DNA of 64,000 nt. It comes from Limnohabitans sp. Rim8 (GTDB lineage: Bacteria > Pseudomonadota > Gammaproteobacteria > Burkholderiales > Burkholderiaceae_C). Position 1 is the stretch's first letter. Each line of letters starts with the position of its first letter. Positions 33,725-40,481 of the stretch are shown here, piece after piece. Made by a program: the position numbers and the translations under genes. The stretch is from the NCBI GenBank assembly GCA_945897465.1, contig CAMDFK010000007.1, positions 1 to 64,000 of the forward strand. The letters are read 5' to 3'. The notes under the pieces are model-generated. The model was not told where the DNA came from, made no database searches, and saw nothing but the letters and a program-made list of their open reading frames with translations.

Positions 33725-34735
33725 ATGGCCATGAAAAATCGCCACGTCGCCTCCTTCTCCGTCAGCGCCATCGGTCTTGGGTGCATGAACCTGAGCCATG
33801 CCTACGGCCCGCCAGTTTCGACGGCTCAGGCCGAGCGTGTTTTGTTGACCGCTCTTGATCAAGGCGTGACTTTTTTTGACACCGCCGCGCTGTATGGCTT
33901 TGGGGCCAACGAGACGCTGGTGGGCCAGGTGTTGAAGCCGCACCGCAACCGCTTCACGCTGGCCAGCAAATGCGGCATGCAGGGGGTGGAACAAAACGAC
34001 GGCAGCAAAGTGCGCGTCATCGACGGCCGCCCCGAGACCATCAAGAAGACCTGCGAAGACGCGCTGCGCCGCCTGCAGACCGATGTGATCGACCTGTATT
34101 ACCTGCACCGCTGGGACAAAAAAGTACCGATCGAAGACAGCGTGGGCGCACTGAGCGACCTGGTGAGCCAAGGCAAGATCCAGACCATTGGTTTGTCGGA
34201 GGTGTCGGCCAACACGCTGCGCAAAGCCCATGCGGTGCACCCGATTGCAGCGCTGCAAACCGAGTATTCGCTGTGGACACGCAACCCCGAGATCGCGGTG
34301 CTGCAGACTTGCCGTGAGTTGGGTGTGGCCTTTGTGGCTTTCAGTCCGGTGGCGCGGGGCTTTTTGTGTGGCGAGGCTTTGGACGTGACCGCTTTCGACG
34401 CCAAAGACATCCGCCGAGGCATGCCGCGTTTCACCCCCGAGAATTACGCCGCCAACCTGAAGCTCTTGCCCGCCTACCACGCGCTCGCCCAAGAAGCGGG
34501 CTGCAGCCCTTCGCAGCTGGCACTGGCCTGGCTGCTGCACCAGGGCGAAGACATCATCCCCATCCCTGGTACCACCTCGGTAGATCACTTGATCGATGAC
34601 TTGGCGGCGGTGGATGTGCAGCTCGATGCCAGCTTGATGGCACGCCTGGACGCCTTGATCAACCAACGCAAGGTAGCCGGGGATCGCTACAACGCACAGG
34701 CCAACAGCGAGGTGGATACCGAGGTGTTTGGCTGA
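33725..34735 (+). CDS. Aldo/keto reductase
   Basis: A 336-residue TIM-barrel oxidoreductase. The catalytic tetrad is visible as Asp and Tyr in FFDTAALYGFG, Lys in TLASKCG and His in YLHRWD. The NADPH loop near the end (IPGTTSVDHLIDD) is normal for the AKR13-like branch of quinone/aldehyde reductases. The frame has ATGs at 33725 and 33731. Its stop TGA abuts the stop of the convergent glutathione transferase-type gene (TGATCA). The substrate is unknown. Confidence 0.9.
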   Translation: MAMKNRHVASFSVSAIGLGCMNLSHAYGPPVSTAQAERVLLTALDQGVTFFDTAALYGFGANETLVGQVLKPHRNRFTLASKCGMQGVEQNDGSKVRVIDGRPETIKKTCEDALRRLQTDVIDLYYLHRWDKKVPIEDSVGALSDLVSQGKIQTIGLSEVSANTLRKAHAVHPIAALQTEYSLWTRNPEIAVLQTCRELGVAFVAFSPVARGFLCGEALDVTAFDAKDIRRGMPRFTPENYAANLKLLPAYHALAQEAGCSPSQLALAWLLHQGEDIIPIPGTTSVDHLIDDLAAVDVQLDASLMARLDALINQRKVAGDRYNAQANSEVDTEVFG

Positions 34736-35371
34736 TCAGGCATCTGGTTGGGCCATAGGGACGGCCTTTTTGAAGGCCTCCAACTCGCCACATGCCTTGT
34801 CGATGGCGCTGATCAATGGCCACCGGGCCATATCCACTTTGAAGCGGCGGGCGCTTTCAACCTGGGGGATCAGGTAGACATCGGCCAGTGTGGGCGTGTC
34901 GCCAAAGCTGAAGCGGCCGCGTTGCGTGTCGGCCGCGATCAGGGCTTCGTAGGCGTCAAAGCCAGCGCTGATCCAGGTGGCGCACCAGGCGTTGATGGCG
35001 TCTTCGTTGGCGCCGAATTGCTTGCGCAGCGTTTGCAAAACGCGGCGGTTGTTGAGAGGATGGATGTCACAACCCACCATCGCCGCCAGCGCACGCACAT
35101 GGGCGCGGTCGTCTGCGCTTGCAGGCAGCAGGGCGGGTGTGGGGTGTTTTTCTTCCAGCCATTCGATGATGGCCGGCGACTGGATCAGCACCTGTTGACC
35201 GGTGTCGAGCGCAGGAACCATTTGTTGAGGGTTGACCGACTTGAAGGCATCGCCTTGCTGTTCATCGACCCGCAGGTCCACCGCAACATAGTCGGTGGCG
35301 ACGCCTTTGAGGTTGAGCGCAATGCGCAGGCGGTGCGAGGTGCCGCTTCTGAAAAAACTATAGAGCTTCAT
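34736..35371 (-). CDS. maiA: Maleylpyruvate/maleylacetoacetate isomerase (GST family)
   Basis: A 211-residue zeta-class glutathione transferase. The N-terminus LYSFFRSGTSHRLRIALNLKG, shown in parts, holds the glutathione-binding Ser region (FRSGTSHRLRI), followed by VNPQQMVPALDTG. At the end of a gentisate operon the role is most likely the glutathione-dependent isomerisation of maleylpyruvate to fumarylpyruvate (the NagL step). It is the last gene of the operon and converges on the aldo-keto reductase. Confidence 0.88.
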   Translation of the reverse strand: MKLYSFFRSGTSHRLRIALNLKGVATDYVAVDLRVDEQQGDAFKSVNPQQMVPALDTGQQVLIQSPAIIEWLEEKHPTPALLPASADDRAHVRALAAMVGCDIHPLNNRRVLQTLRKQFGANEDAINAWCATWISAGFDAYEALIAADTQRGRFSFGDTPTLADVYLIPQVESARRFKVDMARWPLISAIDKACGELEAFKKAVPMAQPDA

Positions 35372-35402
35372 GGTGTTTAGGGACTGATGGTTTCAATGGG
35401 AA

Positions 35403-35501
35403 TGGATCGCTTCGTGCCTCGCGATGACACTATTTTTTGCGTCACTGCGAGGAGCGCAGCGACGTGGCAGTCTGTGGATCGTTTCGTACCACGAGATGAC
35501 A
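35403..35501. repeat. Dispersed inverted-repeat element, locus 6
   Basis: A reverse unit (GATCGCTTCGTGCCTCGCGA at 35405-35424), a plus unit (GTCACTGCGAGGAGCGCAGC at 35441-35460, continuing GACGTGGCAGTC) and another reverse unit (GATCGTTTCGTACCACGAGA at 35478-35497). It fills the gap between maiA and the fumarylpyruvate hydrolase gene. Confidence 0.85.
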
Positions 35502-35531
35502 TCTTTCTCCTCGTTCATCGCCGTGTGGCTT

Positions 35532-36245
35532 TTAAGTTGCAGCGCCAATCGTGAGCGCAATCTCGGCCACGCCTTCCACTTGGCCGGTGATCTTGTCGCC
35601 AGGCAGCACGGCGCCCACACCTTCGGGTGTGCCGGTGTAGATCAGGTCGCCGGGCTGCAGGTGGTAGTAGGTCGACAGGTCGGCGATGATTTCGCGGATG
35701 TTCCAGATCAGCTTGTCCACGTTAGAGGACTGCTTGGTGACGCCATTCACTTCCAAAGCGATCGCGCCGTTTTCGATCACCACGCCGGGCATGGGCACGA
35801 TCTCGGAGCAGACCGAGCCTTGCTCGATGTCCTTGCCCGTGTCCCAGGGGCGGCCTTTGTCGCGTGCCACCAGTTGCAGGTCGCGGCGTGTCATGTCCAG
35901 GCCTGCGGCGTAGCCATAGACCAGTTCATGGGCGTTGGCTTCGCTCACGCGGAAACCTTCTTTGCCGATGGCCAGCACCAGTTCCATCTCGAAGTGGTAG
36001 TTGTTGGTGCGGGGTGGGTAGTCGACCACAGCAACATGGTCCACGCCGCTTTCCACAAGGGTCTGCGGTGATTTGGTGAAGTAGAACGCTTGCTCGACGC
36101 TCTTGTCGACGGGGCGTCCCATCTCCACGGCGTGCGCATGGTAGTTGCGGCCCACACAAAAGATGCGGTTGATGGGGAAGCGCTCGGTTTTGCCACGGAT
36201 GGGCAGGGATGGAACGGCGGGTGGCGTGAAGAGGTAAGAAGTCAT
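35532..36245 (-). CDS. nagK: Fumarylpyruvate hydrolase (FAH family)
   Basis: A 237-residue FAH-fold hydrolase of the short type. FPINRIFCVGRNYHAHAVEMG at the N-terminus, then FEMELVLAIGKEG with the metal-binding Glu residues, and IYTGTPEGVGAVLPGD near the C-terminus are typical. In the gentisate pathway it splits fumarylpyruvate to fumarate and pyruvate. It lies between the dioxygenase and the isomerase genes, on the same strand, with repeat-filled gaps on both sides. Confidence 0.9.
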   Translation of the reverse strand: MTSYLFTPPAVPSLPIRGKTERFPINRIFCVGRNYHAHAVEMGRPVDKSVEQAFYFTKSPQTLVESGVDHVAVVDYPPRTNNYHFEMELVLAIGKEGFRVSEANAHELVYGYAAGLDMTRRDLQLVARDKGRPWDTGKDIEQGSVCSEIVPMPGVVIENGAIALEVNGVTKQSSNVDKLIWNIREIIADLSTYYHLQPGDLIYTGTPEGVGAVLPGDKITGQVEGVAEIALTIGAAT

Positions 36246-36290
36246 GTGTCAGTGCTTATGGTGTGGTGTCGTGTGTATGGCACTTGCTTC

Positions 36291-36356
36291 GTCATTGCTA
36301 GCGAAGCGCGGCAATCCAGCGATGGATCGCCACGTCGCTTCGCTCCTCGCGATGAC
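36291..36356. repeat. Dispersed inverted-repeat element, locus 7
   Basis: A compact 66-bp imperfect palindrome: left arm GTCATTGCTAGCGAAGCGCG (36291-36310), right arm CACGTCGCTTCGCTCCTCGC then GATGAC (36331-36356). It fills the gap between the hydrolase and gentisate dioxygenase genes and is the clearest two-unit example of the family. Confidence 0.88.
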
Positions 36357-36381
36357 AAAGATGTAGTCTTTGCAGTTCATC

Positions 36382-37419
36382 TCAACCGCGGTTTTCGTAG
36401 ACGCCGAGTTTGCGGTGAAGCGGTGACTCGTCGGCCATAAAGATGAAGGCGGGTTGGTTGGCGTTCAGGTTCTTCAGCGTCACAGCCTCGTAGCCGGGGG
36501 CGCAGCAGGTGTCGGCCTCAAGCAGGGTGAAGGTGCTGGCCACGATCTGCGCTTGCACCGCGCCCTCGATGACATGGAAGACCTGCGCGGGCGAGCGAGC
36601 AGGCAAACGCAGGGTTTGGCCGGGGCGCAGCATCAGGGCGTAAAAGCCCAAGATGTTTTCAGCATCACCACCGGTTTCGGGGTTGGTGTAAGTGACTTGC
36701 ACCTGCTCCAAATTGGCGTCGTCCGAATCCAGCGATTCGAGCGCGGCCTTGGCGTCTTTCCAGGCGTAGCGCAGCATGGGGTAAGCCTTTTTGCTTCGCT
36801 CAAACACATGCGAGGGCACCACACCGCCACGGGCGTATTGCTTGTCGCCTTGGCCGGGCACAACGGTCTGTCGGTCGCCGTTGATGTGGTAGCTGGCTTC
36901 CATGTAATAGACCAGTGGCAAGTCCAGCACATCCAGCCAGATGACGGGCTCGGTGCCGTCGTGGCCGTGCTCGTGCCACAGGCCCGTGGGCGTCAGGATC
37001 AGGTCGCCCCGGCTCATGGGGCATTTTTCACCGTCTACCGTGGTCCAGGCACCTTCGCCTTCGACCACCATGCGCACCGCGTTGGGGGTGTGGCGGTGGC
37101 TGGGTGCCCACTCGCCGGGCATGAGCAGTTGCATGCCCAAATACATGGCCGCGCTCGCCTGCATTTTGTCGAGGCCGTGGCCGGGGTTGGCCAGCACCAG
37201 CACGCGGCGCTCGGCTTTTTCAATGGGGGTGAGTTCGCCCGCTTTGAGCAGCAGCGGCTTGATGTCTTGGTAAGCCCAGCAGGTCGGCTGGGTCTGGCGG
37301 GTGGGCACTTTGGGGGGCAGCACACCCCGCAGGCTGGGCCACAGCGGCACCAGGTTCACCTTGCGCAGGTCTTGCACATAGTCTGCGGGCAGGTCTTCGA
37401 TGCGTCCGAGGTCGTTCAT
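36382..37419 (-). CDS. nagI: Gentisate 1,2-dioxygenase
   Basis: A 345-residue bicupin ring-cleavage dioxygenase (EC 1.13.11.4) that opens gentisate to maleylpyruvate with Fe(II). The N-terminal cupin contains the metal histidines in SHRHTPNAVRMVVEG and WHEHGHDGTEPVIWLD. The C-terminal cupin is present near LMLRPGQTLRLPARS. Neighbours supply the two following steps and the preceding hydroxylase, which supports the call strongly. The Leu at the start and the length agree with NagI/MhbD proteins. Confidence 0.92.
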   Translation of the reverse strand: MNDLGRIEDLPADYVQDLRKVNLVPLWPSLRGVLPPKVPTRQTQPTCWAYQDIKPLLLKAGELTPIEKAERRVLVLANPGHGLDKMQASAAMYLGMQLLMPGEWAPSHRHTPNAVRMVVEGEGAWTTVDGEKCPMSRGDLILTPTGLWHEHGHDGTEPVIWLDVLDLPLVYYMEASYHINGDRQTVVPGQGDKQYARGGVVPSHVFERSKKAYPMLRYAWKDAKAALESLDSDDANLEQVQVTYTNPETGGDAENILGFYALMLRPGQTLRLPARSPAQVFHVIEGAVQAQIVASTFTLLEADTCCAPGYEAVTLKNLNANQPAFIFMADESPLHRKLGVYENRG

Positions 37420-37451
37420 TTCTTTGTCCTTTTATGCGGTGGTCAAGAGGG

Positions 37452-37514
37452 TGTCATTGCGAGCGCAGCGAAGCAATCCTTGGATCGCCACGTCGCTGCG
37501 CTCCACGCGATGAC
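37452..37514. repeat. Dispersed inverted-repeat element, locus 8
   Basis: A two-unit element: GTGTCATTGCGAGCGCAGCG at 37451-37470, continuing AAGCAATCC, then GATCGCCACGTCGCTGCGCT at 37483-37502, continuing CCACGCGATGAC. It fills the gap between the dioxygenase and the hydroxylase genes. Confidence 0.86.
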
Positions 37515-37549
37515 AGGGTAGGGGCGGTGACGGTTGTTGAGTTTTCATG

Positions 37550-38764
37550 TCATCGGGTGTGTTGCGCTGCATCGAGGCAGTTGCCCACATTCCAGCCGTA
37601 CAGCCATTCCATCGCATCATAAAAGCGCTCGGGGCTGCGGCCGCGCCACAGGTCGTTGCGCACCAAGCGCTCCACACCTTTGGCGTGGTAGATGCGGCCC
37701 ATCTCGCGGCTGGAGAGCACGATGCGGGCGGTGCGGGCCACGCGGGCGCGTTGGTAGATGTCCAGCGCTTGGGGCCAGTCGTTGTTGTGAACGCGCAGCG
37801 CTTCACCCAAAGTGACGGCGTCTTCCATCGCCATGCAGGCGCCTTGCGCCATGTATTGGGTGGTGGGGTGGGCAGCGTCGCCCAGCAGGGTCACGCGGCC
37901 ATAGGTCCACTGGCCAATCGGCTCTCGGTCGGCCGTGGCCCAGCGTTTCCAGGTCTTGGGCAGGTCAATCAGCTGGCGTGCTTTGGGGCAGATGCCCTGG
38001 AAGTAGCTTTGCACTTCTTCTTTGCTGCCATCCTTGACGCCCCATTCTTCTTGCTCGCGGCTGTGGAAGGTCACGACCACGTTGTACTGCTCGCCGCCTC
38101 GCAAGGGGTAGTGCACCAAGTGGCAATTGGGGCCAACCCAAATCGCTGCGGCGTTCCATTGCAGATCTTGCGGGAAGTCTTTTTTGTCGACCACGGCGCG
38201 ATACACCACATGGCCTGTGACGCGGGCTGGGTCACTCACAAACTGCTCGCGCACCAACGACTTGACGCCATCGGCCCCGATCAGGGCGCAGCCCTGAAAG
38301 AGTTTGCCATTTTGGTCCCAAATGGTCACGCTGTGGTCGTCCTGCTCAATGCGCTCCACCCGGGTACTGGTGTGAAACTGCACCTGACCGGTTTCTTGTG
38401 CAGCTTCGAGCAGCGACAAATGCACATCGGCGCGGTGGATCACGGCATAGGGGTTGCCAAAGCGTTGGAGGAATTTTTCGTCGGTGGGGATCTTGCCGAC
38501 TTGGTATTCGTCGATCGCGTCGTGCATCACCATGAATTCGGTGTAGACCGCACGGCCCCGGGCCTTGTCGCCAACACCCAAAGCGTCAAACGCATGAAAG
38601 CCGTTGGGACCAATTTGGATGCCCGCGCCGATCTCGCCGATTTCGGGGGCTTGCTCCAGCACGGTGACTTGAAATCCTTGACGCACCAAGGCGAGTGCGG
38701 CGGCCAAACCGCCTATGCCACCGCCTGCGACCAAAACGGGGAGGGTGTTGGATGATGGGCTCAT
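37550..38764 (-). CDS. 3-hydroxybenzoate 6-monooxygenase
   Basis: A 404-residue FAD-dependent aromatic hydroxylase. GGGIGGLAAALALVRQG is the dinucleotide-binding loop, GADGVKSLVR the DG motif and GDAAHPTTQYMAQGACMAMED the second FAD motif, shown in parts. It is similar to 3-hydroxybenzoate 6-hydroxylases (NagX/MhbM), which make gentisate with NADH and O2; salicylate hydroxylases are close relatives, but the downstream gentisate genes favour the 3-hydroxybenzoate role. It is the first gene of the operon, with a 14-bp palindrome upstream. Confidence 0.88.
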   Translation of the reverse strand: MSPSSNTLPVLVAGGGIGGLAAALALVRQGFQVTVLEQAPEIGEIGAGIQIGPNGFHAFDALGVGDKARGRAVYTEFMVMHDAIDEYQVGKIPTDEKFLQRFGNPYAVIHRADVHLSLLEAAQETGQVQFHTSTRVERIEQDDHSVTIWDQNGKLFQGCALIGADGVKSLVREQFVSDPARVTGHVVYRAVVDKKDFPQDLQWNAAAIWVGPNCHLVHYPLRGGEQYNVVVTFHSREQEEWGVKDGSKEEVQSYFQGICPKARQLIDLPKTWKRWATADREPIGQWTYGRVTLLGDAAHPTTQYMAQGACMAMEDAVTLGEALRVHNNDWPQALDIYQRARVARTARIVLSSREMGRIYHAKGVERLVRNDLWRGRSPERFYDAMEWLYGWNVGNCLDAAQHTR

Positions 38765-38805
38765 GGGGGTTCCTGAAGTGGGATGGCAGATAGAAGAAGG
38801 ATTCG

Positions 38806-38819
38806 ATAAGTATACTTAT
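38806..38819. promoter_or_regulatory. Perfect 14-bp palindrome upstream of the gentisate operon
   Basis: ATAAGTATACTTAT is a perfect palindrome 42 bp upstream of the hydroxylase start. It lies where the operon promoter should be and looks like a MarR-, TetR- or IclR-type repressor site. No regulator gene is adjacent. Confidence 0.65.
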
Positions 38820-39053
38820 TAAAAGACGACTTGGCATTGTCTGAACCTGGCCAAGGTGTCTGCAGAGTGTTCCCCGGACGGGTCATGGAAGCGACATGCA
38901 TTCAAAGCTCAGTCTGCCTGAAAATACAAATGTGTTCAAAAAAAACAGTGGTTCGGTCGCTTCATGCCATTTTTCTCGGGTTTTCCCTATAGGTTGACAG
39001 GCTGTGGCGGCTTAACTTGAAAGCCCTTTCCGCTTATCTTCAGGAGTGATGCC

Positions 39054-40217
39054 ATGGGTATGCAAGACAAGATCGGTGCCGTGCTGACGCAGGGCGTGCA
39101 GCGCGGCGATGTGCCCGGTGTGGTGGCCATGGTGGCCAACCGCGAGGGCGTGATTTACGAGGGTGCTTTTGGTGAGCGGGCCCTGGGCTCGGGCACGGCC
39201 ATGACCACCGACACGGTCGGCTGGATCGCCTCCATGACCAAGGCCATCACCTCGGTGGCCGCCTTGCAGTGCGTGGAGCGCGGCTTGCTCAAGCTCGATG
39301 AACCGGCCAAAAACGTCTGCCCGCAGTTGGGCCAGGTGGGCGTGCTCACAGGTTTTGATGCCAACGGCCAACCCACCACTCGCCCACCCAAACGCGACAT
39401 CACGCTGCGCCAGTTGCTCACGCACTCGGCCGGATTCAGCTATGAAATCTGGAACACCGATATGCAAAAGGTGCAGGCCGCGCAGGGTATTCCCAGCGTG
39501 ACCGAATGCAAAAACAAGGCGCTGACGCTGCCTTTGCTGTTCGATCCGGGTGAGGCTTGGGAGTACGGCATCAACATCGATTGGGCCGGCAAGATGATCG
39601 AGGCCGCCAGCGGCCAGACCCTGGGCCATTACCTGAAAGAAAACATTCTGGGCCCGCTGGGCATGAACAGCACGGCCTTTCGCATTTCGGACGACATGCG
39701 CCAGCGCCTGGCCTCGCCGCATTTGCGTGGGCCCGATGGGCAGTTGGCGGTGTTCCCCTTCGAGATTCCGCAGGAGCCCGAGTTCGAGATGGGCGGTGGC
39801 GGCCTGTATGGCACGGCCGGGGATTACCTGCGCTTTTTGCGCATGGTGCTCAACGGCGGGCAGCTGGGCGGCGAGCGCATCCTCACCCCCGAGGGTGCGG
39901 CCTCGCTCGGTGTCAACCACATGGGGGATTGCCGCGTCTACAACCTCAAAGCCGCCATCCGCTTGACCAATGACGCCGAGTTCTTCCCGGGTGTGCCCAA
40001 GAGCTGGAGCCTGGCCTTTCAGATCAACCACGAGATCGCTCCCACGGGTCGCCCGGCTGGCGGCATGATGTGGGCGGGTCTGGCCAACTCCTACTATTGG
40101 ATTGACCCCACAAGCGGGTTGGCAGGGGTATACCTCACGCAAATCTTCCCGTTTGCGGACCACAAGTCGCTGCCGTTGTACCTCGATTTCGAAAAGGCGG
40201 TCTACGACGCGCGCTGA
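39054..40217 (+). CDS. Serine hydrolase of the beta-lactamase/class C fold
   Basis: A 387-residue protein with the SxxK nucleophile in IASMTKAITS, a Tyr motif in EYGINIDW (YxN-like) and a glycine-rich late block (GGGGLYGTAGDYLRFL, shown here in its core). It has no signal peptide, so it is probably an intracellular esterase (EstB-like family VIII) rather than a beta-lactamase. It is divergent from the gentisate operon with a 289-bp gap and ends in a strong terminator. Confidence 0.88.
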   Translation: MGMQDKIGAVLTQGVQRGDVPGVVAMVANREGVIYEGAFGERALGSGTAMTTDTVGWIASMTKAITSVAALQCVERGLLKLDEPAKNVCPQLGQVGVLTGFDANGQPTTRPPKRDITLRQLLTHSAGFSYEIWNTDMQKVQAAQGIPSVTECKNKALTLPLLFDPGEAWEYGINIDWAGKMIEAASGQTLGHYLKENILGPLGMNSTAFRISDDMRQRLASPHLRGPDGQLAVFPFEIPQEPEFEMGGGGLYGTAGDYLRFLRMVLNGGQLGGERILTPEGAASLGVNHMGDCRVYNLKAAIRLTNDAEFFPGVPKSWSLAFQINHEIAPTGRPAGGMMWAGLANSYYWIDPTSGLAGVYLTQIFPFADHKSLPLYLDFEKAVYDAR

Positions 40218-40237
40218 CGATCGCACGCTGGCATGTC

Positions 40238-40269
40238 AGGGGCATACCGGCGGGTGTTGCCCCTTTTTT
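40238..40269 (+). terminator. Rho-independent terminator after the serine hydrolase gene
   Basis: AGGGGCA (40238-40244) pairs with TGCCCCT (40258-40264), with an inner ACC/GGT pair around GGCG. A T6 run follows at 40264-40269. It lies 20 bp after the stop codon. Confidence 0.85.
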
Positions 40270-40481
40270 GAAGTTTTGGAAGTGGCTCGAGTCTGTTGAC
40301 TTGGGTTTGGCGTGGAGACCCTGAAAACCGGGCCAGCGTCGCCGTTTCAGTGGTTTGGCTGGGGCTGTGGTCTGAGGCCTTTGCGTCTCATGGTGTGGGC
40401 CAGATGTGGCTTGTTTCTTGGGCCCAAGCCGCTTGTTCAGGGGCCGTGGCTAAAATTCAAGGCTAATCTGAAAGACATGCC

